The notes beneath the pieces were generated by a model, which saw only the letters and a program-made list of their open reading frames with translations, made no database searches and was not told where the DNA came from. DNA of 64,000 nucleotides from GCA-2711565 sp963664245 (GTDB lineage: Bacteria; Bacteroidota; Bacteroidia; Bacteroidales; GCA-2711565): contig OY760934.1 in the NCBI GenBank assembly GCA_963664245.1, positions 248,001 to 312,000 of the forward strand, given 5' to 3'. This document shows positions 1-7,447 of this stretch, one piece after another. The first letter of the stretch is position 1. Every line of letters begins with the position of its first letter. The translations under genes and the position numbers were made by a program.

Positions 1-2
1 AC

Positions 3-1091
3 GAGTTTATACGCAGAACCAAGAACCGCAAGCGGCTGGTTTTTATGGTTGGCTTGCTCACCCGTTTACCCTTGTTTTTTCTGATCCTTTTTCCGAGATC
101 GTCAACATCTCTGGATGGAAACTCGCTATATCATTACATATTTTTGGCAATTTTCCTGGTTTATTATTTAGGGAACCCCGTGATTTACCCAACCATCAAT
201 TTTTTACTGAAATCGAATTACCGCCATGAAAATTTCAGCCGTTTATACAGCATCTCTACATCTTTGAATAAGTTTGTAATGTTGGTGATAACCTTTGTAT
301 ATGGCCTTTGGCTGGATGCCGACAATTATATTTTTGTGTATGTTTTTCCGCTGATCTCAATCCTTGGCGTGTTTTCGGTGTTTCTGTTGACCCGTATTCA
401 GTTTCCTACTGAAGAACCCGAAACGATCCGAAGATCCATTCTTCAGTCTGTGCTGCAATCCGGGAAAAATATGTATAAGATATTGAAAGAAAATGTGCCG
501 TATCGCCATTTTGAAGCGGGTTTTATGCTGTATGGATTTGCCTTTATGTTTACCTATCCCATTTTGTACATCTATTTTTACGATCACCTGAATTTGAACT
601 ACTCCAGCGTTGCTTTTTACCGGAACGCCTATAATATTGTGGCTATCGCGATATTGCCCTTCTTCGGGAAGTTGATGGGAAAAATTGATCCGCGCATGTT
701 TGGCGTTATCACTTATACTTCCCTTGGCTTGTATATTTTCTTTTTGGCTCTTACTAGCTATGTTCCTTATTGTTTTGATTTTTGGAACATTACATTGTAT
801 TATTCGTTAATTGCGTATATTGTATTCCACGGGGTGTTTGCCGCAAGCATGGTTTTGTTGTGGAACATTGGTTCGTCCTATTTCTGCAAACCCCATGAAG
901 CCGGGACTTACCAATCGTTGCATTTATCGTTGGTAGGGGCACGAGCCATTATTGCGCCATTGTTTGGAGTGTTCTTTTATGAATTATTTGGCTACACGGC
1001 TACCTTTGGCTTGTCTATTTTATTTGTGATAGCTGCGGTGTTCATTATGTACTGGTCGTATCGACGGGAAGAATGTACCTGTAAAAAGTAA
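3..1091 (+). CDS. MFS transporter, 5' end outside the window
   Basis: Polytopic inner-membrane protein with about ten hydrophobic segments visible, the pattern of a major facilitator superfamily carrier; the substrate cannot be told. The first Met in the window is at base 45, but the same frame stays open to the left edge and encodes a basic stretch (RRTKNRKR) directly before a hydrophobic helix, which is a typical cytoplasmic loop. The gene therefore starts upstream and lacks its N-terminus here. The C-terminus ends in a short basic, Cys-containing tail. It runs in the same direction as the next gene, but a separate promoter lies between them. Confidence 0.8.
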   Translation, partial: EFIRRTKNRKRLVFMVGLLTRLPLFFLILFPRSSTSLDGNSLYHYIFLAIFLVYYLGNPVIYPTINFLLKSNYRHENFSRLYSISTSLNKFVMLVITFVYGLWLDADNYIFVYVFPLISILGVFSVFLLTRIQFPTEEPETIRRSILQSVLQSGKNMYKILKENVPYRHFEAGFMLYGFAFMFTYPILYIYFYDHLNLNYSSVAFYRNAYNIVAIAILPFFGKLMGKIDPRMFGVITYTSLGLYIFFLALTSYVPYCFDFWNITLYYSLIAYIVFHGVFAASMVLLWNIGSSYFCKPHEAGTYQSLHLSLVGARAIIAPLFGVFFYELFGYTATFGLSILFVIAAVFIMYWSYRREECTCKK

Positions 1092-1118
1092 AATCCGGGA
1101 TCATTTATAGTTAATCAT

Positions 1119-1126
1119 TATATTTG
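1119..1126 (+). promoter_or_regulatory. Bacteroidota -7 box for the Nramp-like gene
   Basis: TATATTTG matches TAnnTTTG, the -7 element of the Bacteroidota primary sigma factor. It lies 37 bases before the ATG at 1164 and 4 bases before an in-frame TTG at 1131, so it favours the ATG as the real start. No good -33 TTTG is seen. Confidence 0.5.
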
Positions 1127-1163
1127 GACATTGATTAATAATGTGCGATTTTTGCCCTTTCCT

Positions 1164-2381
1164 ATGAAAAATAAATCACTGTTAAAGATTATTGGACCCG
1201 GCATTGTTGTGGCTGCAACCGGCGTAGGAGCTGGCGATCTTGTTGCTGCTGCGCTATCGGGAGCCGAATACGGTTATGTTTTGCTTTGGGCTGCCGTTTT
1301 GGGCGGGGTGCTAAAATATGTTTTAAATGAAGGGATTTCCCGCTATCAGTTGGTTAGTGGAGAGAGCCTTTTAAATGGTTGGAAAAATCACCTGCCTTCT
1401 TTTGTCTCGTGGTATTTTTTGGTGTATTTGTTTTTGTGGAGCTTTATTGTTTCCGGTGCCTTGATGGCTGCCTGCGGATTAGCTGCACATGCGCTGCTTC
1501 CTGCATTAAATGTAACCCAATGGGGAATTATCCATTCGCTTATCGCCTTAGCTATTGTGTTTGTAGGCCATTATAAATTGGTCGAAAAACTGATGCGTTT
1601 GTTCATTGCCCTGATGTTTGTTGTTACCATTGTTTCGGCAGTGTTGATTGCTCCGGATCTGAATGAAATTTTTAAAGGGATTTTTATTCCCACTGTTCCG
1701 CCCAATTCTGTAAAATTTATTTTAGGTGTTATTGGAGGTGTAGGTGGAAGTGTTACCCTGCTGAGTTATGGTTATTGGATGCGTGAAAAAAAATGGGAGG
1801 GACAATCTTTTTTGAAAAGAAGCCGAATTGATTTGGGAGTGGCTTATACTTTGACAGCTGTTTTTGGAGTGGCTATTATGATTATTTCTGCCGGGGTAAA
1901 ACCCGAAGTGATGAAAGGGAGCGAAATGGTGATTGCTTTGGCAGAGAAAATGGGAAGTGTAAGCGGGAATTTTGGGAAATGGATTTTTTTGTTCGGATTT
2001 TGGGGCGCGGTATTTTCTTCCATGATTGGTGTTTGGCAAGGCGTTCCATGTCTTTTTGCCGATTTTTACAGCCAATATAATCCCTCAACTAAAAATGAAG
2101 GGGATTATACCAGCAGGAAATCATATCAATATTTTTTACTTTTTCTGGCCATCCCGCCAATGATTTTATTATTTGCTAGCAAACCAGTTTGGCTGATTAT
2201 TTTATATGCTGTTTCCGGTTCTTTCTTTATGCCTTTTTTGGCAATCACGCTTTTGATCCTTAATAACAAATTTAAGTTGCTAAAAAAAGAGGTGAACTCC
2301 TGGTTGGTTAATGCCCTCTTAGGACTTTCGCTGGCCGTATTTATTTACTTGTTGGTTGTTGAGATCCTTTCGAGGTTTTAG
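1164..2381 (+). CDS. Nramp-related divalent metal/cation transporter
   Basis: A 405-residue protein with about eleven membrane segments. The N-terminus IIGPGIVVAATGVGAGD is the Nramp (SLC11) TM1 signature, but the metal-binding DPGN is replaced by GAGD. The TM6 region (about residues 185-205) has GGVGGSVTLLSYGYWMRE and not the usual MPH motif. By family knowledge these changes mark divergent Nramp-related proteins whose substrate may not be Mn/Fe; Mg or Al have been described for related groups. The in-frame TTG at 1131 was rejected because it sits at the promoter. It is convergent with the next gene. Confidence 0.8.
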   Translation: MKNKSLLKIIGPGIVVAATGVGAGDLVAAALSGAEYGYVLLWAAVLGGVLKYVLNEGISRYQLVSGESLLNGWKNHLPSFVSWYFLVYLFLWSFIVSGALMAACGLAAHALLPALNVTQWGIIHSLIALAIVFVGHYKLVEKLMRLFIALMFVVTIVSAVLIAPDLNEIFKGIFIPTVPPNSVKFILGVIGGVGGSVTLLSYGYWMREKKWEGQSFLKRSRIDLGVAYTLTAVFGVAIMIISAGVKPEVMKGSEMVIALAEKMGSVSGNFGKWIFLFGFWGAVFSSMIGVWQGVPCLFADFYSQYNPSTKNEGDYTSRKSYQYFLLFLAIPPMILLFASKPVWLIILYAVSGSFFMPFLAITLLILNNKFKLLKKEVNSWLVNALLGLSLAVFIYLLVVEILSRF

Positions 2382-2415
2382 GTTCGCACTAATAGCTAAA
2401 GATTAAAACTTATTG

Positions 2416-2829
2416 TTACTTCGTCAAATCTTTAAGTTTGTTATTTTCAATGATTAAATATCTTTCCTCCATTTCAAAGTGAGGATCGGCATTGATAATA
2501 ATTAAACGGCTATCTTTTTTGTATTCACAACCATTTGAAGTGTTGAACGAACCGATGAATTTCCCGTCAATTTGATTGAATACTGCATACATCTGGCAAG
2601 GTGAACCGCATCCCCATTCAATGATAAAGTAATGATTGGCAAAGTGCGATTTTTGAAGTTTCCATTGAAGCCTTGCGCATGATAAAACATAGTTCGTTTG
2701 AGGTAACCTATCTAATATCAAACTATCAACCTGAATAAACTTTTTCTTATTGATAATTGGATATTCATCAAAACTAACTGTAGATGATAAAATAATGGAT
2801 AATATAATTAAAGGGAAAAATATCTTCAT
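2416..2829 (-). CDS. Hypothetical exported protein
   Basis: A 137-residue protein with a clear N-terminal signal peptide (K-x-hydrophobic run ending near S18/F20) followed by a small domain rich in aromatic and charged residues, with two Cys close together (CGSPC) and one further Cys, so a disulphide-bonded periplasmic domain is possible. I do not recognise the family. It is a single gene with its own -7 box, lying between the Nramp-like gene (convergent) and carbonic anhydrase (same strand, upstream). Confidence 0.65.
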   Translation of the reverse strand: MKIFFPLIILSIILSSTVSFDEYPIINKKKFIQVDSLILDRLPQTNYVLSCARLQWKLQKSHFANHYFIIEWGCGSPCQMYAVFNQIDGKFIGSFNTSNGCEYKKDSRLIIINADPHFEMEERYLIIENNKLKDLTK

Positions 2830-2854
2830 TTTAATTAATTTGGAATTAAATGTT

Positions 2855-2862
2855 CAAAAATA
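2855..2862 (-). promoter_or_regulatory. -7 box for the small exported protein
   Basis: On the minus strand TATTTTTG fits TAnnTTTG, 25 bases before the ATG at 2829. No convincing -33 element. Confidence 0.4.
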
Positions 2863-2879
2863 GCAATATAATTGTTAGG

Positions 2880-3452
2880 TTACCCCTGAACCTCTCCATT
2901 AACCGAATGGATAATTACTTTCCCGAAACCTTGTCCGTAATCATTTTTGAAATCGTAAAAGGCCCCAATGACCAGTAGCTCATTTTTTTTGATTTTTTCG
3001 CTGTACTTTTCCAGGGCAATTTTTACCTGGTAGTTGATGTTGTTGTTGATGCAGGTGTTAAGTTCATCGGTAGGGGTGAGGGCCGGAAGAAGTTGGTCGA
3101 GCCGGGCTTTGATAGAATCCGGTTCTTTGTTGTAGCCAGCCCTGAAAGTTTTTATTGCCCCGCAATCGCTATGCCCAAGGATGAGCAGTATCGGGGTTTT
3201 GAGGTACAGCACGCCGTAATCGACCGAGGCTTCGTTAGAGAATATTTGGTTCCCAATATTGCGAACCGTAAATATTTTGTTAAACGAATTGCCCAGTAAA
3301 GCTTCACTTTGAACGCGCGAATCGGAACAGGAAACCAAGGTGATGAGCGGTTTTTGGCCATGCTGCATCTCTGCCTGGAAATCTTTGCCGGTACGGTTCA
3401 TAAAGGCATGGTTATTATCTTGAATAAGTTCAAGGATATTTTGGTGTCTCAT
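2880..3452 (-). CDS. Beta-class carbonic anhydrase
   Basis: Interconverts CO2 and bicarbonate in the cytoplasm. The 190-residue protein carries the complete beta-class zinc site: Cys42 with the Asp44/Arg46 dyad in SCSDSRVQ, and His94 and Cys97 in GHSDCGAI. No signal peptide. Length is normal for the compact bacterial form. The upstream neighbour on the same strand is a SulP transporter, 147 bases away; this gene has its own -7 box in the gap. The pairing suggests bicarbonate uptake or use (inference). Confidence 0.95.
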   Translation of the reverse strand: MRHQNILELIQDNNHAFMNRTGKDFQAEMQHGQKPLITLVSCSDSRVQSEALLGNSFNKIFTVRNIGNQIFSNEASVDYGVLYLKTPILLILGHSDCGAIKTFRAGYNKEPDSIKARLDQLLPALTPTDELNTCINNNINYQVKIALEKYSEKIKKNELLVIGAFYDFKNDYGQGFGKVIIHSVNGEVQG

Positions 3453-3474
3453 GGTTAGTAAGAATTAATACGCT

Positions 3475-3482
3475 CAAATATA
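3475..3482 (-). promoter_or_regulatory. -7 box for carbonic anhydrase
   Basis: Minus-strand TATATTTG, exact TAnnTTTG, 22 bases before the start codon; a TTTC about 19 bases further upstream may act as a weak -33 element. This allows carbonic anhydrase to be transcribed apart from sulP. Confidence 0.5.
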
Positions 3483-3599
3483 AGGAATTCTGGGAGAATG
3501 AAATGCGTAATTATTCTAAAAAATTGGTGTAAAAAATTCCTCTAACATTTGATGTTCTTTTCAGTAGAAGCTTTGCAGGATTTCTTAGTTGCGTCTATA

Positions 3600-5270
3600 C
3601 TACGAACGTTTAATCGTTGTGTTTGGTTCTGTGTGTTCTATTATTTCGCATGCTTTTTTTGTTGCAATCTTAAAGTTATCGAAGATTAAATCAACGGGAA
3701 TTAATTTGTTTAAATGATATTTTATTAATTCTTCTTTAATCTCAGAGTTCACGCCTGATAATAAAATCGTTATGTTTTTATTTCGTAATATTTTTACGGC
3801 ATCCTTTAAATTATGCAATCCGGTTTGATCAATAAATGAAACATGCCGCATCCGTATAATCAAGACTTTGCATGTTAATCCGATTTCCTCAATTGCTTCG
3901 GAATACCTTCTGGCGGAAGCGAAGAATAAGGGGCCGCTAATCTCATAAATTTTGACCATATCTGGTAGGTCGGAATAATTTTCTATCAGGTCGTTATCTA
4001 CAATACAATCAATTCTTTTCTCGCTAATATCAGACATTCTTTTCATGAAGAGTACTGCTGATAAGAGTACGCCGATTTCGATGGCTAAGGTTAAATCAAA
4101 GAACACTGTTATAAAAAATGTTGTGAGCAAAATAAGTACGTCAAAGTACGAACCTTTCAGAATAGACACGAAAGACCGCCACCCACTCATATTATAAGCG
4201 ACAATGATTAAAATTCCGGCCAGGCAAGACATGGGGATCAGTTTTGCCCAGCGTCCGAGAAACAGCATTATCAGGAGCAATGTGATTGCGTGTACCATGC
4301 CCGATATTGGAGTCCTTCCCCCGTTTTTAACATTTGTTGCTGTACGTGCAATTGCGCCTGTAGCAGGAATTCCTCCAAAAAAAGGAGTGATAATATTTGC
4401 AATTCCCTGTGCAATCAGCTCTGTATTTGAACGATGTTTCCCGCTAATCATCCCGTCGGCTACAACTGCAGAAAGTAAAGATTCAATTCCTCCCAGCAAA
4501 GCAATGGTAATTGCCGGTGCAAAATAGTTTTGTAATTCATTAAGTTTTACGCTAGGGAAAACAAAACTAAAATTATTGGGGATCGAACCAAAGAATGTTT
4601 CGACCGTCGCAACATCAAGTTTGAAAATATAAACCACCAGTGTTATCGCCACAATAGCTAAAAAAGAGCCCGGGATTTTAGACGTGATCTTTTTTGAAAA
4701 AACGGTGATTAAAATGGTAACCATGGTTATGGCAAAAGCGATCCAGTTTATGTGATTGATATTTGAAAAATAAATCATCCATTTCTCATAAAATCCGGAA
4801 GGGATTTTGCTTATGGGTAAGCCCAAAGCATCTTTTATTTGTGTTGAAAAAATTACGAGGGCAATACCACTTGTGAAACCAACGACCAATGAATGGGGAA
4901 AAAACTTTAATAATGTTCCCAGTTTGAATAATCCAAAAACAATTAGTATAAGGCCGGCAAGTATGGTTGAAATTATTAGTCCGTCAATGCCATAGTGTTC
5001 AACAATACCATATACAATTACAATAAAGGCACCTGTTGGCCCTCCAATTTGTACACGGCTCCCTCCCAAAAACGAAATCAAAAAGCCTGCAACTATTGCG
5101 GTTATCAATCCTTTTTCGGGCGATACCCCTGATGCAACTGCAAACGCAATTGCCAATGGCAAAGCTACAATTCCGACAACAATACCTGATAAAACGTCAT
5201 TTGTTACCTGCTTTTTATCCAAGCCTGTTTTGAGAAGGCTGAAAAATTTTGGCCTGAAAATACTATTCAT
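3600..5270 (-). CDS. SulP family anion transporter with STAS domain
   Basis: A 556-residue SLC26/SulP protein. Residues about 10-420 form the membrane transport domain with the family motif GGIPATGAIARTATNVKNGG; residues about 440-545 are a cytoplasmic STAS domain (FIDQTGLHNL). SulP members carry sulfate, bicarbonate (BicA) or dicarboxylates. The adjacent carbonic anhydrase argues for bicarbonate or a proton-coupled anion (inference); the sequence alone does not decide. Start chosen at the first Met, 21 bases after a good -7 box. Confidence 0.92.
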   Translation of the reverse strand: MNSIFRPKFFSLLKTGLDKKQVTNDVLSGIVVGIVALPLAIAFAVASGVSPEKGLITAIVAGFLISFLGGSRVQIGGPTGAFIVIVYGIVEHYGIDGLIISTILAGLILIVFGLFKLGTLLKFFPHSLVVGFTSGIALVIFSTQIKDALGLPISKIPSGFYEKWMIYFSNINHINWIAFAITMVTILITVFSKKITSKIPGSFLAIVAITLVVYIFKLDVATVETFFGSIPNNFSFVFPSVKLNELQNYFAPAITIALLGGIESLLSAVVADGMISGKHRSNTELIAQGIANIITPFFGGIPATGAIARTATNVKNGGRTPISGMVHAITLLLIMLFLGRWAKLIPMSCLAGILIIVAYNMSGWRSFVSILKGSYFDVLILLTTFFITVFFDLTLAIEIGVLLSAVLFMKRMSDISEKRIDCIVDNDLIENYSDLPDMVKIYEISGPLFFASARRYSEAIEEIGLTCKVLIIRMRHVSFIDQTGLHNLKDAVKILRNKNITILLSGVNSEIKEELIKYHLNKLIPVDLIFDNFKIATKKACEIIEHTEPNTTIKRS

Positions 5271-5290
5271 TGTTCAGTAATAAAAAAGTG

Positions 5291-5298
5291 CAAATGTA
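5291..5298 (-). promoter_or_regulatory. -7 box for the SulP gene
   Basis: Minus-strand TACATTTG, exact TAnnTTTG, with a very short leader before the ATG at 5270. Confidence 0.5.
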
Positions 5299-5576
5299 AA
5301 TCTAAAATCCGCTCGTTATTCGCTGGAGGGTTGTTTTTTTGTTCCTAAAATCGTGTTTATTTTGGCTTCGGTCGTTTTTGGAGCGACAGGATGTTATGCA
5401 GCAAGGGGGCAAAAAGTCAGCTTTAGCTGAATGTGATTCAACGGATGGCGGTATGAAATCGTTGGGGATTGCGTGCGATTTACTATCAAGGTACATGGAA
5501 AGTTGAAGCGGGCTAAAAACCTTCGCATACCATGAAACCCTTATTGGCTATATTGTGTGTTGGCATTAGTACTTTT
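5299..5576. other. Non-coding accessory stretch with cassette-like 3' motif
   Basis: No convincing gene: the only ORF (minus strand, 64 codons) has no family look. A short inverted repeat CAGCTTTAGCTG lies near 5419. Directly after the stop of the next gene, on the minus strand at 5543-5563, is GCCAACACACAATATAGCC, closely related to CCGACACACTATAGCC in the attC-like hairpin at 52.3 kb. This looks like the trailing edge of a gene cassette or of a repeat family tied to solitary genes. Confidence 0.4.
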
Positions 5577-6401
5577 TTAATCAAATCTATATAAAAACGT
5601 CCGATAAACTTCCCCTTTATGGTTTAAAGTCACTTCTTTAATCAATCTACCCAGTGAGTCATAATCGTACATTATTGTATTGTTTTTAACACTAAAAGAT
5701 AAGTTTTCAGTCAAAGGGTATTCGTTACTTTCAATTGATTCTTTGATTAATCGTCCATTCTCGTTATAAACAAATTTTTTCTCCTCTTTTAGTTTACCAC
5801 GAATCCGAGTAATGTTTTTTAATTTTCCTGTATCATCATAGGAGTATTTTCCAATCCAGGTAGTGTCGCCGTTTTCAATATCAAATTCTTTGTTAATCAG
5901 TTCGTCATTATATAAATAAGCTCTCCAAATCTCATACTTGTCACCTTGCATATTTGAACCTCTATCAATTAATTCTTTGAATATCTTACCGCTCTCATTA
6001 TAGAATTTAATCTGTTCAAATTTAACTGTATCCAAATCGACTGCTGTTACTAAAGTCCTGTATATTCCAATCAGGTTTTTATTGTCATTATAAATCATTA
6101 AATCTCTCCACCCAATCTCACAATTATACATACGACAGTTATACTTTTCAATTAAATTACCTACCGAATCATAGAAATATTTTATCCTGTATTCATGACC
6201 AATCTGTTCGATAAGTTGTCCCGATATATTAAAGAATTTATAATTAATAGCATTTTCAGGAGTCATGTTGCTACCAGAATACTTTATTTCTCTTATATCG
6301 TAATCTATTTGTTCACTAAAATCTGGAACATACAGAACTTGTCTCGAACAACTAAATTGTATCAGAATCAAGATTGCTAATATTCTTTGCAGTGTGCTCA
6401 T
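5577..6401 (-). CDS. Lipoprotein with YD/RHS-like repeats
   Basis: The start at 6401 (MSTLQRILAILILIQFSCS) gives a lipoprotein signal with lipobox Cys18; an upstream in-frame ATG at 6431 would add ten residues and spoil the signal. The 274-residue protein has at least four repeats of the form Y-D/N-x-x-G-x-L-I-K-E, resembling YD (RHS) or toxin_WG/MORN-like outer-surface repeats. There is no toxin domain at the C-terminus, so it is not an RHS toxin. Probably displayed in the outer membrane or periplasm; function unknown. It has its own promoter-leader, shared in sequence with the operon upstream. Confidence 0.65.
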   Translation of the reverse strand: MSTLQRILAILILIQFSCSRQVLYVPDFSEQIDYDIREIKYSGSNMTPENAINYKFFNISGQLIEQIGHEYRIKYFYDSVGNLIEKYNCRMYNCEIGWRDLMIYNDNKNLIGIYRTLVTAVDLDTVKFEQIKFYNESGKIFKELIDRGSNMQGDKYEIWRAYLYNDELINKEFDIENGDTTWIGKYSYDDTGKLKNITRIRGKLKEEKKFVYNENGRLIKESIESNEYPLTENLSFSVKNNTIMYDYDSLGRLIKEVTLNHKGEVYRTFLYRFD

Positions 6402-6500
6402 AGTATTAATACCAACGTATGTACAAACCAATATGTGTTATTTTTCTTATGTCTTTTCAATATCATTATTTATTCCGCAGCTTTGTACGAGAACAAGTCT

Positions 6501-6545
6501 TAATGCCGGGGGAGAAGCATTATTTCAAATATAAAAAATAAACCA
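6501..6545 (-). promoter_or_regulatory. Promoter-leader repeat, copy 1
   Basis: Minus-strand -7 box TATATTTG (6526-6533) followed by ATGCTTCTCCCCCGGCATTA, which can fold on AATGC/GCATT. The same arrangement recurs at 11308-11352, aligned almost base for base, and there precedes the DUF3857 operon. Here it lies about 120 bases before the lipoprotein start. Confidence 0.5.
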
Positions 6546-6571
6546 TTATGAATTTAATATCCATAGTTGGT

Positions 6572-7414
6572 TTATTTTTCCTCCATATTTATTAATTTAA
6601 AAACTAATGTTTCGTTTTCATAATTACGGTATTCCATTTTAACAAAACCGTATTCTTTATTGAAAAACATCGTTAGCTTTGAGTTTCCTAAAGAACATGT
6701 AGAAACACTTTTAATAATCCAACAGTCAATTTTTAAATTTCCTAGCAGGTAAGTTGTCTGACCGGATACTTTGTATTTGTATTTTATCGTTTCTCCATCC
6801 CATTCTCCCCAGCCGTCATTAATATTTAACGAACCGTCCCATTTTTTACCTTTTTTTATGGGGAAAGAAACTTTCGGGAAAGGAGCGACCTCTGTAAATT
6901 TGTATTGGTTGTTCCGGATGGGGTGCATCCATACCTGTTCCACATTCTCAATAACACCTTCCCCTGTTTTTTCTTCCCATAATTGAAGTTCTTTATTTAT
7001 TTTGTGATTTCTTAATTTTATAGAATCGGCTTTATAATCTGGGAATTCATAATAGATTAAATCTTGTTTCTCCGGTTGCCATTCCCACCTTTTTCCGGTT
7101 GTTTTCATATATACAAAGCCATTGGACAGCGTATCTTTATTTGAAGCCAAATAAATTGCTTTGTAGCGATAAGTTTTCCCCTTTTTAAAGATTGTTCTTA
7201 CTTTAGGAATTCTTCGTTCCGTAAATTCTAAACTGTCAAAATTAGTGTTAGAATCAATGCCATTCTCCGGAATTTTGTACCTTCTTTCAATGTCATACAA
7301 GGTATCCGTTTTGGTATTTATAGTTTCAATGGTGGTGGAGTTTTGAGTGTAGGCATTACTTTGAATACCAATTAGTGCAATTATGGTGATAATAAAAATC
7401 TGTTTGTATTTCAT
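6572..7414 (-). CDS. Hypothetical exported protein, third gene of the DUF3857 operon
   Basis: With the start at 7414 (MKYKQIFIITIIALIG) the 280-residue protein begins with a standard signal peptide; an ATG at 7447, touching the stop of the previous gene, would add 11 residues. The mature part is beta-rich (GKTYRYKAIY, FPIKKGKKWDG, CWIIKS, FNKEYGFVKMEY), similar in style to periplasmic TapB/DUF3108-like domains, though I cannot assign it firmly. Spacing from the upstream DUF3857 gene shows co-transcription. Confidence 0.6.
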   Translation of the reverse strand: MKYKQIFIITIIALIGIQSNAYTQNSTTIETINTKTDTLYDIERRYKIPENGIDSNTNFDSLEFTERRIPKVRTIFKKGKTYRYKAIYLASNKDTLSNGFVYMKTTGKRWEWQPEKQDLIYYEFPDYKADSIKLRNHKINKELQLWEEKTGEGVIENVEQVWMHPIRNNQYKFTEVAPFPKVSFPIKKGKKWDGSLNINDGWGEWDGETIKYKYKVSGQTTYLLGNLKIDCWIIKSVSTCSLGNSKLTMFFNKEYGFVKMEYRNYENETLVFKLINMEEK

Positions 7415-7447
7415 GTCTTTTAGTTTATATGTAGACCAATGTGGCAT

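Noticed and set aside
5302..5496. 64-codon ORF on the minus strand before the lipoprotein's 3' flank
   Set aside because: No family features, Cys/Ser-rich random look, no start context, and it overlaps the sulP promoter region; treated as non-coding.
5577..6401. RHS/YD-repeat toxin
   Set aside because: Only four or five weak repeats, no RHS core box, no C-terminal toxin and no immunity gene nearby.
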